This document shows, one piece after another, positions 24,956 through 33,798 of a stretch of DNA of 36,893 nucleotides. The notes below the pieces were generated by a model, which ran no database searches, was not told the origin of the DNA, and was given only the letters and a program-made list of their open reading frames with translations. Each line of letters opens with the position of its first letter. Within the stretch, counting starts at the first letter, position 1. The stretch comes from Deltaproteobacteria bacterium UBA6601 (GTDB taxonomy: Bacteria; Myxococcota_A; UBA796; UBA9615), in the NCBI GenBank assembly GCA_002433485.1, contig DJIF01000142.1:1-36893 (forward strand), read 5' to 3'. A program made the position numbers and the translations under genes.

Positions 24956-26647
24956 CTAGGCCTCCTCGCGGATCCACGACTGCAGCGTCACGACGCTGTG
25001 CTGAATGTCCGAAGAGATGAGGTTGTTGACCTCTTCCCTCGTCACGTGACGGGCACCTGTGGAAACGGTATCAAGCCACTCGGCCAGCGCTTCTTCGGAG
25101 CCTTTTTCACGCTGTCCTTCACCCTCTGCATCCTCCGTGCCATCTCCCTTGGAAAGGCTGGCTCCACCCATGCCTGGAAGCAGGGGTTCGATGCTCTCGA
25201 CAGCAGTCAGAGGTTGCTCATCGAGGCGCTGCATCATCGGTCGAATGACCATGAAAAAGGAGAGCAGTAGTGCGACAAGCCCGACGATGTAGCGGCCGAT
25301 AACGTCAAGATTTACTCCGGTCTTTAGAGTCTCCAGGGCAGTTGGCGTGGTCTGTCCGGTCATCTCCAGCTTGTGGAAGGGCTGATTGACGATGGACACA
25401 TTCTTGACGGGCGTGCCCAGGGCGCTGGCAACAATTTGACGGTATTGCTCAAGCTGCTCTTCAGTACGAGCTACGTAGTTGAGTTCGTTAGCGGCTTCAG
25501 CACCTTCCGTGCCGCTGGCTTCGGCGCCTTCAGCCGCCTCCCAGCTGCCATTAACAACAACTGCTGCCGAGACCGAGACAATGCCTCCGGGCAGTGAGGC
25601 GGAGACCGTGCGGGTTTCCGGAACGTCGACGTTTGCAACTTCGTCGGCCTCCGAGCTCTCAGAGCCGCTACCGGCCTCGACCTCTTGGGTAAGTTCCGGC
25701 AGGTTGGCGGTGGTGCCCGGTACCCCTGTGTTGGACTTGCCGCCGCTGGAGTTGCTCTCGCGAGTACGTGATGAAATTACGACAGCGCGCTCACCGTCGA
25801 GCTCTCGCTGCTGAATGCTGCGCTCCTCGTTGTCGAGCTCCACGCTGATACGGGCCTCCACGTTGCCGGGTCCGAGCAGCCTCTCGAGGATGCCCTCGAC
25901 CTTTCTCTGATAGTAGCCTTCATAGTGTTGCTGTAGCTCAGCTAGTTTGCCGCCTACCCCGACCTCATCGGCGTCGTTCTCCGCGGCGTGGATGACCCGC
26001 ATGGCCGAGTCGAGGATTTCCACCGCCCGGGGATTGAGCCCGGGCACTGCGGCGGCGACCAGCGATGACATGCGAGCGCCCTCTTCGCGGCTGAGGCTCA
26101 TCCCGCTCTTGAGTTCGATATAGACCGACGCGCTGGGATCCTCCTGATCTTCGGCGAACAGGCTGTCTTCAGGAATGCTCAGCAGGACCTTGCTGGCCAG
26201 CACCTGATCGAAGCCGTTGATCTGTCGCTCCAACTCGCCTTGAAGTCCACGAATCCAGCGTACATGCTCGACAAATCGGGTTGAACCAAACTTGTTTTCT
26301 TCGAGAATCTCGAGGCCAGTACCGCGCTCGGCGAACAGGTTGCTGCCGCGCAGGCTGATTCCCACCAGATCGCGCTTGCTGTTGGGGACCAGGATTCGGT
26401 CAGTACCCCGTTCGAGCCGATACTTCACCTGTTCGGATTTCAGCTGCTCAATGACCTCTGCCGTAGTCTTGGGATCGAGAGGCTGGTCGAACAACGCGAC
26501 CATCGGGTCGTGAGTTGCCCAGGCCACCACTCCCGCAGTCAGTGCGAGGCTGGCGAGCAGGCTCGTCATCAGGCTGAAGCGACGCTGAGGAGGCAGCGAA
26601 GCGTAGAAGACGCGAAAGCGGGCGATCAGTTCATTCAAGCGATCCAC
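24956..26647 (-). CDS. fliF: Flagellar MS-ring protein FliF
   Basis: The 563-residue product has an N-terminal membrane helix (LMTSLLASLALTAGVVAWAT) and the YscJ-like ring-building motifs. The latter include YRLERGTDRILVPNSKRDLV, LEILEENKFGSTRFVEHVRW and ASVYIELKSGMSLSREEGAR. A long FliF beta-collar region, a second membrane helix near residues 445-467, and a C-terminal tail ending SVVTLQSWIREEA that binds FliG complete it. It builds the MS-ring in the inner membrane, the first structure of the motor. The length is usual. Confidence 0.96.
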   Translation of the reverse strand: MDRLNELIARFRVFYASLPPQRRFSLMTSLLASLALTAGVVAWATHDPMVALFDQPLDPKTTAEVIEQLKSEQVKYRLERGTDRILVPNSKRDLVGISLRGSNLFAERGTGLEILEENKFGSTRFVEHVRWIRGLQGELERQINGFDQVLASKVLLSIPEDSLFAEDQEDPSASVYIELKSGMSLSREEGARMSSLVAAAVPGLNPRAVEILDSAMRVIHAAENDADEVGVGGKLAELQQHYEGYYQRKVEGILERLLGPGNVEARISVELDNEERSIQQRELDGERAVVISSRTRESNSSGGKSNTGVPGTTANLPELTQEVEAGSGSESSEADEVANVDVPETRTVSASLPGGIVSVSAAVVVNGSWEAAEGAEASGTEGAEAANELNYVARTEEQLEQYRQIVASALGTPVKNVSIVNQPFHKLEMTGQTTPTALETLKTGVNLDVIGRYIVGLVALLLSFFMVIRPMMQRLDEQPLTAVESIEPLLPGMGGASLSKGDGTEDAEGEGQREKGSEEALAEWLDTVSTGARHVTREEVNNLISSDIQHSVVTLQSWIREEA

Positions 26648-26701
26648 ATCAGACTCCAGTCATCTCAGTTCTGCAGGGGCAACTTCAGTACTCAGCGTTT
26701 G

Positions 26702-27064
26702 TCAGACTTGCAGCTGCATCAGCTCTTGATAGGCGCTAAGCGCACGGTTTCGGAGCTGTACGGTGTACTTGAGGGCGATGTCGGCCTTTTCGAGCTCGAT
26801 CATCGTGTTGTGAAGATTGACGTCTTTGCCGGAGGCCAGGTCGATGACCATGCTGTCGGCGTTGTTCTGCACCGTAGAGACTTGCTCCAGGGCGCTGCCC
26901 AGCTTGTCACCGACACTATTACCGGCGGTCTTGTTGTTGAGGTCAAAGGCTTTGAACTCAGGACCCTTGGAGGCGCCCTTTTCCTTTTGCTGAGCAGCTT
27001 TTCGAAGCTCCGCTGCACGCTCCAGGATGGCCGCGTAATTGCTACCAACTTTGCCGACGCTCAT
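26702..27064 (-). CDS. fliE: Flagellar hook-basal body adaptor FliE
   Basis: The 120-residue product has the conserved FliE C-terminal part (DSMVIDLASGKDVNLHNTMI, then ELEKADIALKYTVQLRNRAL and the terminal SAYQELMQLQV). FliE links the MS-ring/export gate to the proximal rod. The ATG overlaps the flgC stop by ATGA, so flgB-flgC-fliE is a coupled trio. A 54-bp gap precedes fliF. Confidence 0.95.
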   Translation of the reverse strand: MSVGKVGSNYAAILERAAELRKAAQQKEKGASKGPEFKAFDLNNKTAGNSVGDKLGSALEQVSTVQNNADSMVIDLASGKDVNLHNTMIELEKADIALKYTVQLRNRALSAYQELMQLQV

Positions 27065-27495
27065 CGTCCGATCTCCAGGGCCTTAAGTGCCATGTTCTTG
27101 GTGGCGGATATGGCGGTCACGTTGGACTCATAGGCCCGCGATGCGGAGATCATGTCCACCATCTCTTCGACCACGTTGACGTTGGGCATCTCGACCATTC
27201 CAGTCTCGGGGTCAGCGTCGGGATGGCCTGGGTTGTAGACCTGCTCGTTTGGGCGCTTGTCCACCACTACTTCGACCACCTTCGGAGCTTGCAGTTTCTG
27301 CTCCAGCACATCACCGAAGGGGTTGTTCGAGACGCTGTCCGAGCGAAACACCGGCAATCGACGCTGATAGGGGCCACCCTCTTCTGTACGGGTGGTCTGC
27401 GCGTTGGCGATGTTGCTGGATACCGTCTGCAGGCGGGTTCGCTCTGCGCTCAGTCCCGATGCCGAGACCTGAAGAATTTTTAGAAGGTCCATCAC
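27061..27495 (-). CDS. flgC: Flagellar proximal rod protein FlgC
   Basis: The 144-residue product carries the rod-family N-terminus (LQVSASGLSAERTRLQTVSS then NIANAQTTRT), the FlgC middle GGPYQRRLPVF with VDKRPNEQVYNPGHPDADPE, and the C-terminal VNVVEEMVDMISASRAYESN. It assembles the proximal rod with FlgB and FlgF. It overlaps both neighbours by 4 bp (flgB stop and fliE start). Confidence 0.96.
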   Translation of the reverse strand: MMDLLKILQVSASGLSAERTRLQTVSSNIANAQTTRTEEGGPYQRRLPVFRSDSVSNNPFGDVLEQKLQAPKVVEVVVDKRPNEQVYNPGHPDADPETGMVEMPNVNVVEEMVDMISASRAYESNVTAISATKNMALKALEIGR

Positions 27496-27902
27496 TTACC
27501 TCCGTCGGAGGCCGCGTACTCAAGCATTCCAAGACGGCGCTTGAGCACCTCGACCGTTGCGTTGTAGAGCAGGTTGTTTTCGGCGAGGACGACCATCTCT
27601 TCTTCGGCCTTCACCGAGTTGCCGTCCTGTGACCAGGCTTGCGCCTTGAGGGTTTCGATGGGCGCTGCTGAAGAGGCGTCGCTCCCCATGTGTTGCGCCG
27701 AGGAGCCCCGCAGTACGGCAGCGCCGTCGCTGCCGTCGCCCATCATCTGAGCGAAGGCCTTTTGAAAGTTCACCCGTTTGGCGAGGTAGCCCGGGGTGTT
27801 GGCGTTGGCGATGTTCGAGGACACCAGACCGTGCTGCTTCAAGCGAAGATCTAGCGTCTGCTGGAGCCTCGAGAAGACCGGGTTAAAGAGCTTGTCCGAC
27901 AT
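27492..27902 (-). CDS. flgB: Flagellar proximal rod protein FlgB
   Basis: The 136-residue product has the rod motif SSNIANANTPGYLAKRVNFQ and the C-terminal NSVKAEEEMVVLAENNLLYN followed by ATVEVLKRRLGML, both typical of FlgB. It is the first gene of the flagellar operon. GGAGG lies about 6 bp before its ATG. An imperfect sigma54-like promoter lies about 55-70 bp upstream, and a sigma54 activator gene is 2.9 kb upstream on the same strand. Confidence 0.95.
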   Translation of the reverse strand: MSDKLFNPVFSRLQQTLDLRLKQHGLVSSNIANANTPGYLAKRVNFQKAFAQMMGDGSDGAAVLRGSSAQHMGSDASSAAPIETLKAQAWSQDGNSVKAEEEMVVLAENNLLYNATVEVLKRRLGMLEYAASDGGK

Positions 27903-28092
27903 GAATGCCTCCGCTGCTGGCCGGGCTCTGGACCCGACTCGGTATCGCTGGAAGCTTCAAGTTGTGTGCCAGAACGCCGGAGACTCAGATAAGCACCTGT
28001 TTGTTTTGAGGTTTTTTGTATTTCAGCCGAGCTGTTTTGTTGGGGCGAGCATAGGCTTTGTCAGCTTGCTGGCGGCATTTCCTGGCCGACTG
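27903..28092 (-). promoter_or_regulatory. Promoter region of the flagellar operon
   Basis: This 190-bp gap lies between the TPR gene stop and flgB. On the minus strand 27971-27957 reads TGGCAC-A-CAAC-TTGA. The -24 element is perfect for sigma54 and the spacing is right, but the -12 box is TTGA instead of TTGC. Transcription from it would give about 40 nt of leader before the flgB ATG. An AT-rich stretch at about 28000-28040 lies just upstream and could be a bending or activator site. No classical terminator for the TPR gene is clear. Confidence 0.4.
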
Positions 28093-30732
28093 TCACAGAT
28101 CTGACGGTCGGATCAGCAGTTGCTTCGCGTTGCCGGCGAAATCCCTGGCGGCGAGGAGCTGGCGAGCCGAGAGGGACCACGTGTCGCTGCCTGAAGCCAG
28201 GGATTGGAGGATTGGCCGTGCTTCGTCCAAGCGCTCCAGTCGAAACAAGGCCTGTGCACGGTGCCATAGCTGTCCTCGTTGGCGATCTGCTGCATCGTCC
28301 CGTCCTGGAATCAAGGCTTCCAGTTCATCGCAAGCTTCCAGAACCAGTCGCCAGTCGCGTTCACTCCGGCCCAGCTGTGAGGCCAGACTGGCGACATGGA
28401 ACCAGCCTGCAACCGGATCTGTGGCCCCTCCCCGTGAGGCGCCCAGATAGACGTCCTTAAGGGCTGAGTCGACCTTGCCGATCTTCTCTTTGGCGAGGCC
28501 GCGCCGGTAGGTGAGACTGGGGACTGCCGCCCGGGTACGGATCGAGCGGAGTGATGCCTCGATGGCGTTATCGTAGCTTGAGATAGCATCGTCAAAACGG
28601 CCCTGAGCAGCCAAGACGTCGGCTCGCACCGCATCGGTCCGCAGTGATGAGCGTTCCATCTGTAGATTTTCCAGGTAGTCAAGGGTCTTGGCCGCCGAGT
28701 CGACTTTGCCTTCTTCAAGGTAAATACTGGCTAGCTGGACAAGGTTCTCAGCTGCGTCAGCTCGAGCCACTCCTTCAGCCACGGCCTGACCCAGCCACTT
28801 GGCAGCCAGATCGGGGAGCCCTGCGGCCTGGGCAGCCGTCGCTGCGTCTGATCGGGTCTGAGGGTCCACACAGGCGTGCATTCGCACATCGTCCAGGAAG
28901 CTTCGATAGATGCCGAGGGCTCGAGTCACATCTCCTTGATTGCGTAGGACATCAAACAGCTTTGGCGCGTTGGAACAGACCACTTCATCGTAAGCAATTG
29001 CACCACCTCGGGTCGGAGTGCGCTGTTCGACCCATCGATAGAGATTCAGCCCGTCCTCGATCAGCCCCATCGAGATGAATAGCTGTGCAGCTGAAGAGAG
29101 GGCTTCGTCTTCGATGGGGGTGTGCGGCCACAGAAAGGCTTCGCCCCTTAGGTTGAGGGCAACGCTCTGGCGGTCAATCCGATTGCTACCTTCCTGTTCT
29201 TCAGACGCCAGCAGATCGAGAAACTGGAGGCGCATTCGAGAGATGGGAATCAGAGTTGAGCCCGGATTCTTATGGATCAGCTCGCGCAGCCAGGTGCGCG
29301 CGCCGTCCAGATCGCGATGAGCCAGAGCAGCCTCATGGAGCCACCAGCGGGCCCGTACTCTATCTACTTTTTTGACCGCGCTTTCTTCAATGCGCTCGAG
29401 GAAGGGAAGTGCGCGCGCTGGTCGATTTGAGTCCAGATAAATGCGTGACCAGAGCAGGTCCCACTGCAGGTCTCGGGCTGCCATCGGCGCTTCGGCGAGC
29501 AGCAGGTCAGCGACCTGGCTGGCCCTTGCGTACTCCCCTGCCTGCCATAAGGCATGGGCGATCACTCGTCGTGCCTCAAAGCGGGTGTGGGCGTCTCTGG
29601 CCGGAGCTCCGTTGATGGAGCTCACTACTCGCTGCATACCTTCACCTAGCTCGCCAAGCTGCAGTTGAGTTAGCCCCCAGGTGATCTCCCAGTAGGGTCG
29701 ATCAGGATGGTCAGGGGCGAGTTCGATGGCCTTTCTTGCTTGCATCTTGGCTTCGACGAAGCGTCGCTCAGTCATGAGCATGTAGGCGGCCTGGCCCCTT
29801 GCCCATCCGGCCCAGGTAGCTTTGGGAATCAAACCGGCGGCAAGAATGTAGGCGTCGGCAGCCCGGCCGGGATGAAAGTGCTTGCCTGCAGGATCGGTGC
29901 GGCTCCAAACATAGCCACGTGCGAGCGCAATTAAGGCTCTGCTGCTGTCTTTCTCCGACGGCAGTCCAGTGAGCGACTCTCCTGCTTCGGCCACCATGCC
30001 TAATTCAGCTTTCTCCACTGCTTTCTTGATCAGGCTCTTTCGCATCCAGGCCTTCTCGATTTCGGGCGGAACCGTTCCAAACGGGTAGGGTCGGACTCGA
30101 ATGGGCAGGCTCAGGCGAATCGGGGATTTGGCTCCGATTGGGAGGTAGAGTCCCTGCCACTGGACCCAGGGGAAGGATTTGAAGCCTGGGGCTGCGAGCA
30201 CCTCGGCGAGCAGTGGGTCGGTCCAGTTGTCCTGCTGCTCTTCCATCGCTCGTGCTGCGGCTTGCTGCTCCTCGATGGCGATGGCTCGACCGGCAAACTT
30301 GTGTTCTTCGAACTTGATCTCGAGGCGGGTGGAGTTGGGTCTGGAGATTGACACTCCCCGCACCCCGGGATCGAGGCGGAGGTCGAGGCGAAGCGCCTGA
30401 GCCGAAATGGGAACGATGCTATAGGACTGCAGAGCCGGGCTTATGGAGTTGGCGATCTGTGGGCCGATGACTTCGCGTTGTTGCGAGATGTTGATGCGGA
30501 AGATGCCGTCTTTAAGCCGGGAGTCCGCGGTGATTAGGGCGTCGGGGCTGAGTTGAAGGACCAGTCGGCCGTATGGATGTTCTTCCAGATAGGCCTCTTC
30601 AATAGCCCTTAGTTCTTTGTCGCTGAGTGGATCTGCTTTCTTGTCTGCATCCTGGGCGACCGCGCCGGACCAAAAGGCCATTGCTCCGACGACAAGCAGG
30701 CTTGATAAGGCTCTGGGGATGTGCAGGCTCAT
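28093..30732 (-). CDS. Large secreted TPR protein beside the flagellar operon
   Basis: The 879-residue product has a signal peptide (LLVVGAMAFWSGAVAQ, cleavage after AVA likely), so it is periplasmic or exported. Residues about 55-150 look like a small beta domain of AMIN type (YGRLVLQLSP, GVRGVSISRPNSTRLEIKFE). From about 230 on there are many TPR-like helix pairs (YILAAGLIPKATWAGWARGQ, AQLFISMGLIEDGLNLYRWV, LVQLASIYLEEGKVDSAAKT). It lies 29 bp after the sigma54 activator gene and just before the flgB promoter. A structural or scaffolding role in flagellar or envelope assembly is suggested by position only. Confidence 0.75.
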   Translation of the reverse strand: MSLHIPRALSSLLVVGAMAFWSGAVAQDADKKADPLSDKELRAIEEAYLEEHPYGRLVLQLSPDALITADSRLKDGIFRINISQQREVIGPQIANSISPALQSYSIVPISAQALRLDLRLDPGVRGVSISRPNSTRLEIKFEEHKFAGRAIAIEEQQAAARAMEEQQDNWTDPLLAEVLAAPGFKSFPWVQWQGLYLPIGAKSPIRLSLPIRVRPYPFGTVPPEIEKAWMRKSLIKKAVEKAELGMVAEAGESLTGLPSEKDSSRALIALARGYVWSRTDPAGKHFHPGRAADAYILAAGLIPKATWAGWARGQAAYMLMTERRFVEAKMQARKAIELAPDHPDRPYWEITWGLTQLQLGELGEGMQRVVSSINGAPARDAHTRFEARRVIAHALWQAGEYARASQVADLLLAEAPMAARDLQWDLLWSRIYLDSNRPARALPFLERIEESAVKKVDRVRARWWLHEAALAHRDLDGARTWLRELIHKNPGSTLIPISRMRLQFLDLLASEEQEGSNRIDRQSVALNLRGEAFLWPHTPIEDEALSSAAQLFISMGLIEDGLNLYRWVEQRTPTRGGAIAYDEVVCSNAPKLFDVLRNQGDVTRALGIYRSFLDDVRMHACVDPQTRSDAATAAQAAGLPDLAAKWLGQAVAEGVARADAAENLVQLASIYLEEGKVDSAAKTLDYLENLQMERSSLRTDAVRADVLAAQGRFDDAISSYDNAIEASLRSIRTRAAVPSLTYRRGLAKEKIGKVDSALKDVYLGASRGGATDPVAGWFHVASLASQLGRSERDWRLVLEACDELEALIPGRDDAADRQRGQLWHRAQALFRLERLDEARPILQSLASGSDTWSLSARQLLAARDFAGNAKQLLIRPSDL

Positions 30733-30761
30733 CTTCGCCTTGCTGGTCGGCGGGGCCGGCC

Positions 30762-31802
30762 CTAGTCCTCAAGTTCCTGCAGAGCGGCGGCCGCCGTCTC
30801 CTGAGTAAGATTCTTTTTCTTCAGCTTCTCGACCAGTGTGGTTCGGTTCATCTTGAGCAGCTTCGCCGCTTGATTCTTGTTCCAGGAGGTGCGCTCTAAA
30901 GCCTGCAGAATAAGGCGGGTCTCAAAGCGGTCTACTGCGCTGGAAAGCATCAGGCCTTCGCTAGGAAGAATTTCTTCCGGTTCGGGTGAAGTCGGTTCTG
31001 GGATTGGGGTGATTGTCTCTGCCTGAAGTGAAGTTGTTTCGGGGGGCGGGCTGACCGTTTCGACGAAGTTCGTCTCAGCCCCAGAGATGCGCCCGGGCAG
31101 ATCTGCGGCGCTAAGCACCTCGTCGTCAGCGAGGACGATCATTCGCTCCAGCACCGCTCCCAGCTCGCGCACGTTCCCTGGCCAGTGGTAGTTGCACAGG
31201 GCATCGAGGGTCTCCTGGGTCATGCCGCTCACTGGCTCAAAGGCTCTTTTGTTGATTGATTCGACCATGAAGCGGATGAGCAGCGGAATGTCACCCTGGC
31301 GAGTCCTGAGTGCTGGCATCTCAATGGGTACGATAGCGAGTCGGTAATAGAGGTCCTCTCGAAATCGGCCATCGGCCATCTCATCGGTAAGGATGCGGTT
31401 GGTGGCGGCCACCACGCGGACGTCGACCTGTAGTGGTTGGCTGGCACCTACAGGCTGAATCTCGCCGGTTTGCAGAGCTCTAAGGAGCTTGACCTGTAGG
31501 GCCAGCATCATCTCGCCGATTTCGTCGAGGAACAGGGTCCCCCCGTTGGCTAGACTGAAGCGGCCTTTGTGGTCGCTCACTGCGCCAGTAAAGGCACCCT
31601 TACGGTGGCCAAAAAACTCAGATTCCAGGAGGTTTTCAGGGATCGCACCGCAGTTTACCGGGACCAGGCGCGCTGAGCTTCGCCCGCTGAGCTCGTGGAT
31701 TACCTGGGCAGCCAGCTCTTTGCCGGTGCCAGACTCTCCAGTGATTAAACAGGATGTGTCAGTCCGGGCGACCTTCTCCAACATGCGATAGAGCTCGCGC
31801 AT
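30762..31802 (-). CDS. Sigma54-dependent transcriptional activator (FlrC/FleR-like), start uncertain
   Basis: From the ATG at 31802 there are 346 residues: AAA+ domain with Walker A GESGTGKE, the sigma54 contact motif GAFTGA, Walker B LFLDEIGEM, intact arginine-finger segment FREDLYYRL and WPGNVREL. An acidic linker and a Fis-type HTH (NKNQAAKLLKMNRTTLVEKL) follow. It should hydrolyse ATP to open sigma54 promoters, probably of the adjacent flagellar genes. Coding continues upstream of the ATG without a stop to 31967 and includes the expected domain start (GLFIGESPAM), but no ATG/GTG/TTG is in frame. A CTG at 31931 with GGGAGA 5 bp before it would give 389 residues. No receiver domain is present. 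Confidence 0.88.
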   Translation of the reverse strand: MRELYRMLEKVARTDTSCLITGESGTGKELAAQVIHELSGRSSARLVPVNCGAIPENLLESEFFGHRKGAFTGAVSDHKGRFSLANGGTLFLDEIGEMMLALQVKLLRALQTGEIQPVGASQPLQVDVRVVAATNRILTDEMADGRFREDLYYRLAIVPIEMPALRTRQGDIPLLIRFMVESINKRAFEPVSGMTQETLDALCNYHWPGNVRELGAVLERMIVLADDEVLSAADLPGRISGAETNFVETVSPPPETTSLQAETITPIPEPTSPEPEEILPSEGLMLSSAVDRFETRLILQALERTSWNKNQAAKLLKMNRTTLVEKLKKKNLTQETAAAALQELED

Positions 31803-32113
31803 TGCCGGACTCTCACCGATGAACAGCCCAAAGTGAAGTTTGGGCAGATCTCGGCGGGAGCCAAAGCGCAGCTCTCCAGAGCTCTTGACTGCCGGCGTCG
31901 AAGCTTGACTTTGCGTCTCGGCAGGTTTCAGCGCAGTCTCCCAGTGTTCATGGCACCTAGTTGATCAGCAGAGATTAGCCCAGAAAGGGACTCTTCACTG
32001 CTGACTGGACCATCATTACATGGGGATAGCAGGAACCGTTCCATTCTGGACGGAATCTGCCTAGATGATGTTCAGTTCCTGTCTTACTCGAGGCCCCCGG
32101 GAGCACTGGATGT
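31803..32113 (-). other. Upstream extension of the activator gene and intergenic region
   Basis: Positions 31803-31964 are open in the activator frame and encode conserved AAA+ entry sequence, so at least part of this is coding. A seven-codon ATG frame (31951-31928) ends in a TGA that overlaps the candidate CTG start as CTGA. Further up, a perfect inverted repeat GGAAC-C-GTTCC lies at 32032-32042, a possible operator. The rest shows nothing I can name. Confidence 0.45.
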
Positions 32114-33790
32114 TCAGCGTTGATAGCGTTTTGGCAGGGGCGGAATGGCCAGTTTGGATGTTACCGGCCTGGGCCAGGGAGACGCGCTGCGGCCGCCCTG
32201 ATCCTGGTATTCCTGCCACAGTTCCTGGCGGTACCAGGCCCACAGACGCACTCCTGGCCGGAGTTGGTAGACATTTTCTTGCCACTGCCCTGCCTGTGGC
32301 TGCAAGGCCTTGCGGATCGAGCGCAGGTTGCGGCCCGTGCAGGTGATGATTTCGGCTCGCTCAAGTTGCTCCTGACTCGGGAGCTTGCCGTTCAGATAGT
32401 CTCGGCGCCGATATTCCCAGCCCCGGGTGATGGTGTACCAGCGGGTCGGGTTCTTGGGGTCGACGTTGACCAACTCCGGGCGGCGCTGGTGCGCTTGCTG
32501 GATGATGTCTCCCAAGCCGAATAGATCCTGGAGAAACTCGTAGTAGCCGCGCTCGGTCTGAACAAAAACATATTGATGTGTGGGATCGTCGTAGCCGTTT
32601 TTATTCACGTTGAGGCTCTGTTGAGCCATAGGCAGGGCTGCGGCGAGCAGAATGAGGACGGCAAGCGCAGCACCAACTCGCTCAAGAGGTGGAGCGAGGC
32701 TGTCACGGTAACTCCCAACCAGCTGCCCGACCAGCCACCCACAGCAGAGCAACAGCGGCAGCTCAATGCTGAGTACACACCAGGGTGTCTTATATGGAAT
32801 GAGTGAATAGGCGAGCAGTGCGCTTAGGGCCCAACCGCTGAAGAATAACCCGCTTCTATGACGCGCCCTCAGTGCCCAGATGGAAGCAGTCCCGGCACCG
32901 AGCAGCGGAATCAGCCCATTGCTTTCCATCAGCAGGTTGAGGAAGTAGCTCCACTCCTTGCTCTGGTTGCGGCCGCTGAGACCATGTTCTGTCCAGCGTA
33001 GAAAGGCTTCGAAGAAGGCGCCTATGCCAGGCAGCCAGCTGCCCATAGAACTGAACAGCAGAGCGATGATCGCGGAGAACAACAACATGCCAGCGAGTAG
33101 ATCTCGCCAGGGCATCTGCATCAAGCTGTTAAGAGCTTGCCGCCGGTTTGCTCCTGAGAACAGCTCCGGGTCATCCAGATGTGGGCCTGCTGATTCCTCT
33201 GAACCCATCAGCCAGGCCCAGGTCAGGCCACAGCCGAGGGAGCCGAGGGTTATTAGTGCGGTTTCTTTATTGGCGAAAGCAAGTGCAGCAGAAGCTGAGC
33301 TGAGAAGGGCCCAGCAGCGGCGACCAGACTGGCAGTAGCGTATCAAGCCAGCTGCCCACAGGGTGCTGGCGACAATCAACCAGGTCTCGTGGATGTTGGT
33401 GCGCGCGAAGTAGACCATGGTCGGTGAGGTAGCGAGGAGCAGCGCGGCGCAGAACATTCCTGTTGGTTTCAGATATCGGCGCAGAGGCAGCAAGCATAGG
33501 GGCAGTAGGGTTCCGGCCAGGGCGGTTCCAAGTCGGAGACTGAACTCACTGGGACCAAGCAGCCGAAACAGCAGCTGGTTCACGTAGTAGAGAAAGGGGC
33601 CGTGGTAGTCGCTGGGTCGATATCGGTACAGACCCCACCACTCCAGTCTGAGGCTGAACCAGCCGTTTACGCCTTCGTCACTGTGCAGTGGTTTGAGGTC
33701 AAGATCAGGAAACCGGAGGGACGCTGCGAGGAGCACCGTGAGGCTGACCAGAGCGAGCCCGGTTCGAGATGAAGCCGGCGTTGGTGCCAC
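32114..33790 (-). CDS. GT-C fold membrane protein, Agl23-like (TIGR03663 type)
   Basis: The 558-residue product has about ten hydrophobic helices, then a soluble C-terminal part. An early luminal loop carries LHSDEGVNGWF, the acidic catalytic-type motif of GT-C/PMT-like glycosyltransferases. The stretch ATSPTMVYFARTNIHETW and the FANKETALI motif are features of the flippase activity-associated Agl23 family. Members probably act on lipid-linked sugars at the cytoplasmic membrane; the reaction is not proven. The start GTG at 33790 follows the SPOR gene stop by 8 bp. The C-terminal 150 residues (TERGYYEFLQDLFGLGDIIQ) are hydrophilic. Confidence 0.8.
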   Translation of the reverse strand: MAPTPASSRTGLALVSLTVLLAASLRFPDLDLKPLHSDEGVNGWFSLRLEWWGLYRYRPSDYHGPFLYYVNQLLFRLLGPSEFSLRLGTALAGTLLPLCLLPLRRYLKPTGMFCAALLLATSPTMVYFARTNIHETWLIVASTLWAAGLIRYCQSGRRCWALLSSASAALAFANKETALITLGSLGCGLTWAWLMGSEESAGPHLDDPELFSGANRRQALNSLMQMPWRDLLAGMLLFSAIIALLFSSMGSWLPGIGAFFEAFLRWTEHGLSGRNQSKEWSYFLNLLMESNGLIPLLGAGTASIWALRARHRSGLFFSGWALSALLAYSLIPYKTPWCVLSIELPLLLCCGWLVGQLVGSYRDSLAPPLERVGAALAVLILLAAALPMAQQSLNVNKNGYDDPTHQYVFVQTERGYYEFLQDLFGLGDIIQQAHQRRPELVNVDPKNPTRWYTITRGWEYRRRDYLNGKLPSQEQLERAEIITCTGRNLRSIRKALQPQAGQWQENVYQLRPGVRLWAWYRQELWQEYQDQGGRSASPWPRPVTSKLAIPPLPKRYQR

Positions 33791-33798
33791 CAGGGTTG

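Noticed and set aside
31951..31965. TGGCAC sequence on the plus strand resembling a sigma54 -24 box
   Set aside because: The -12 box is out of register and no plus-strand gene follows.
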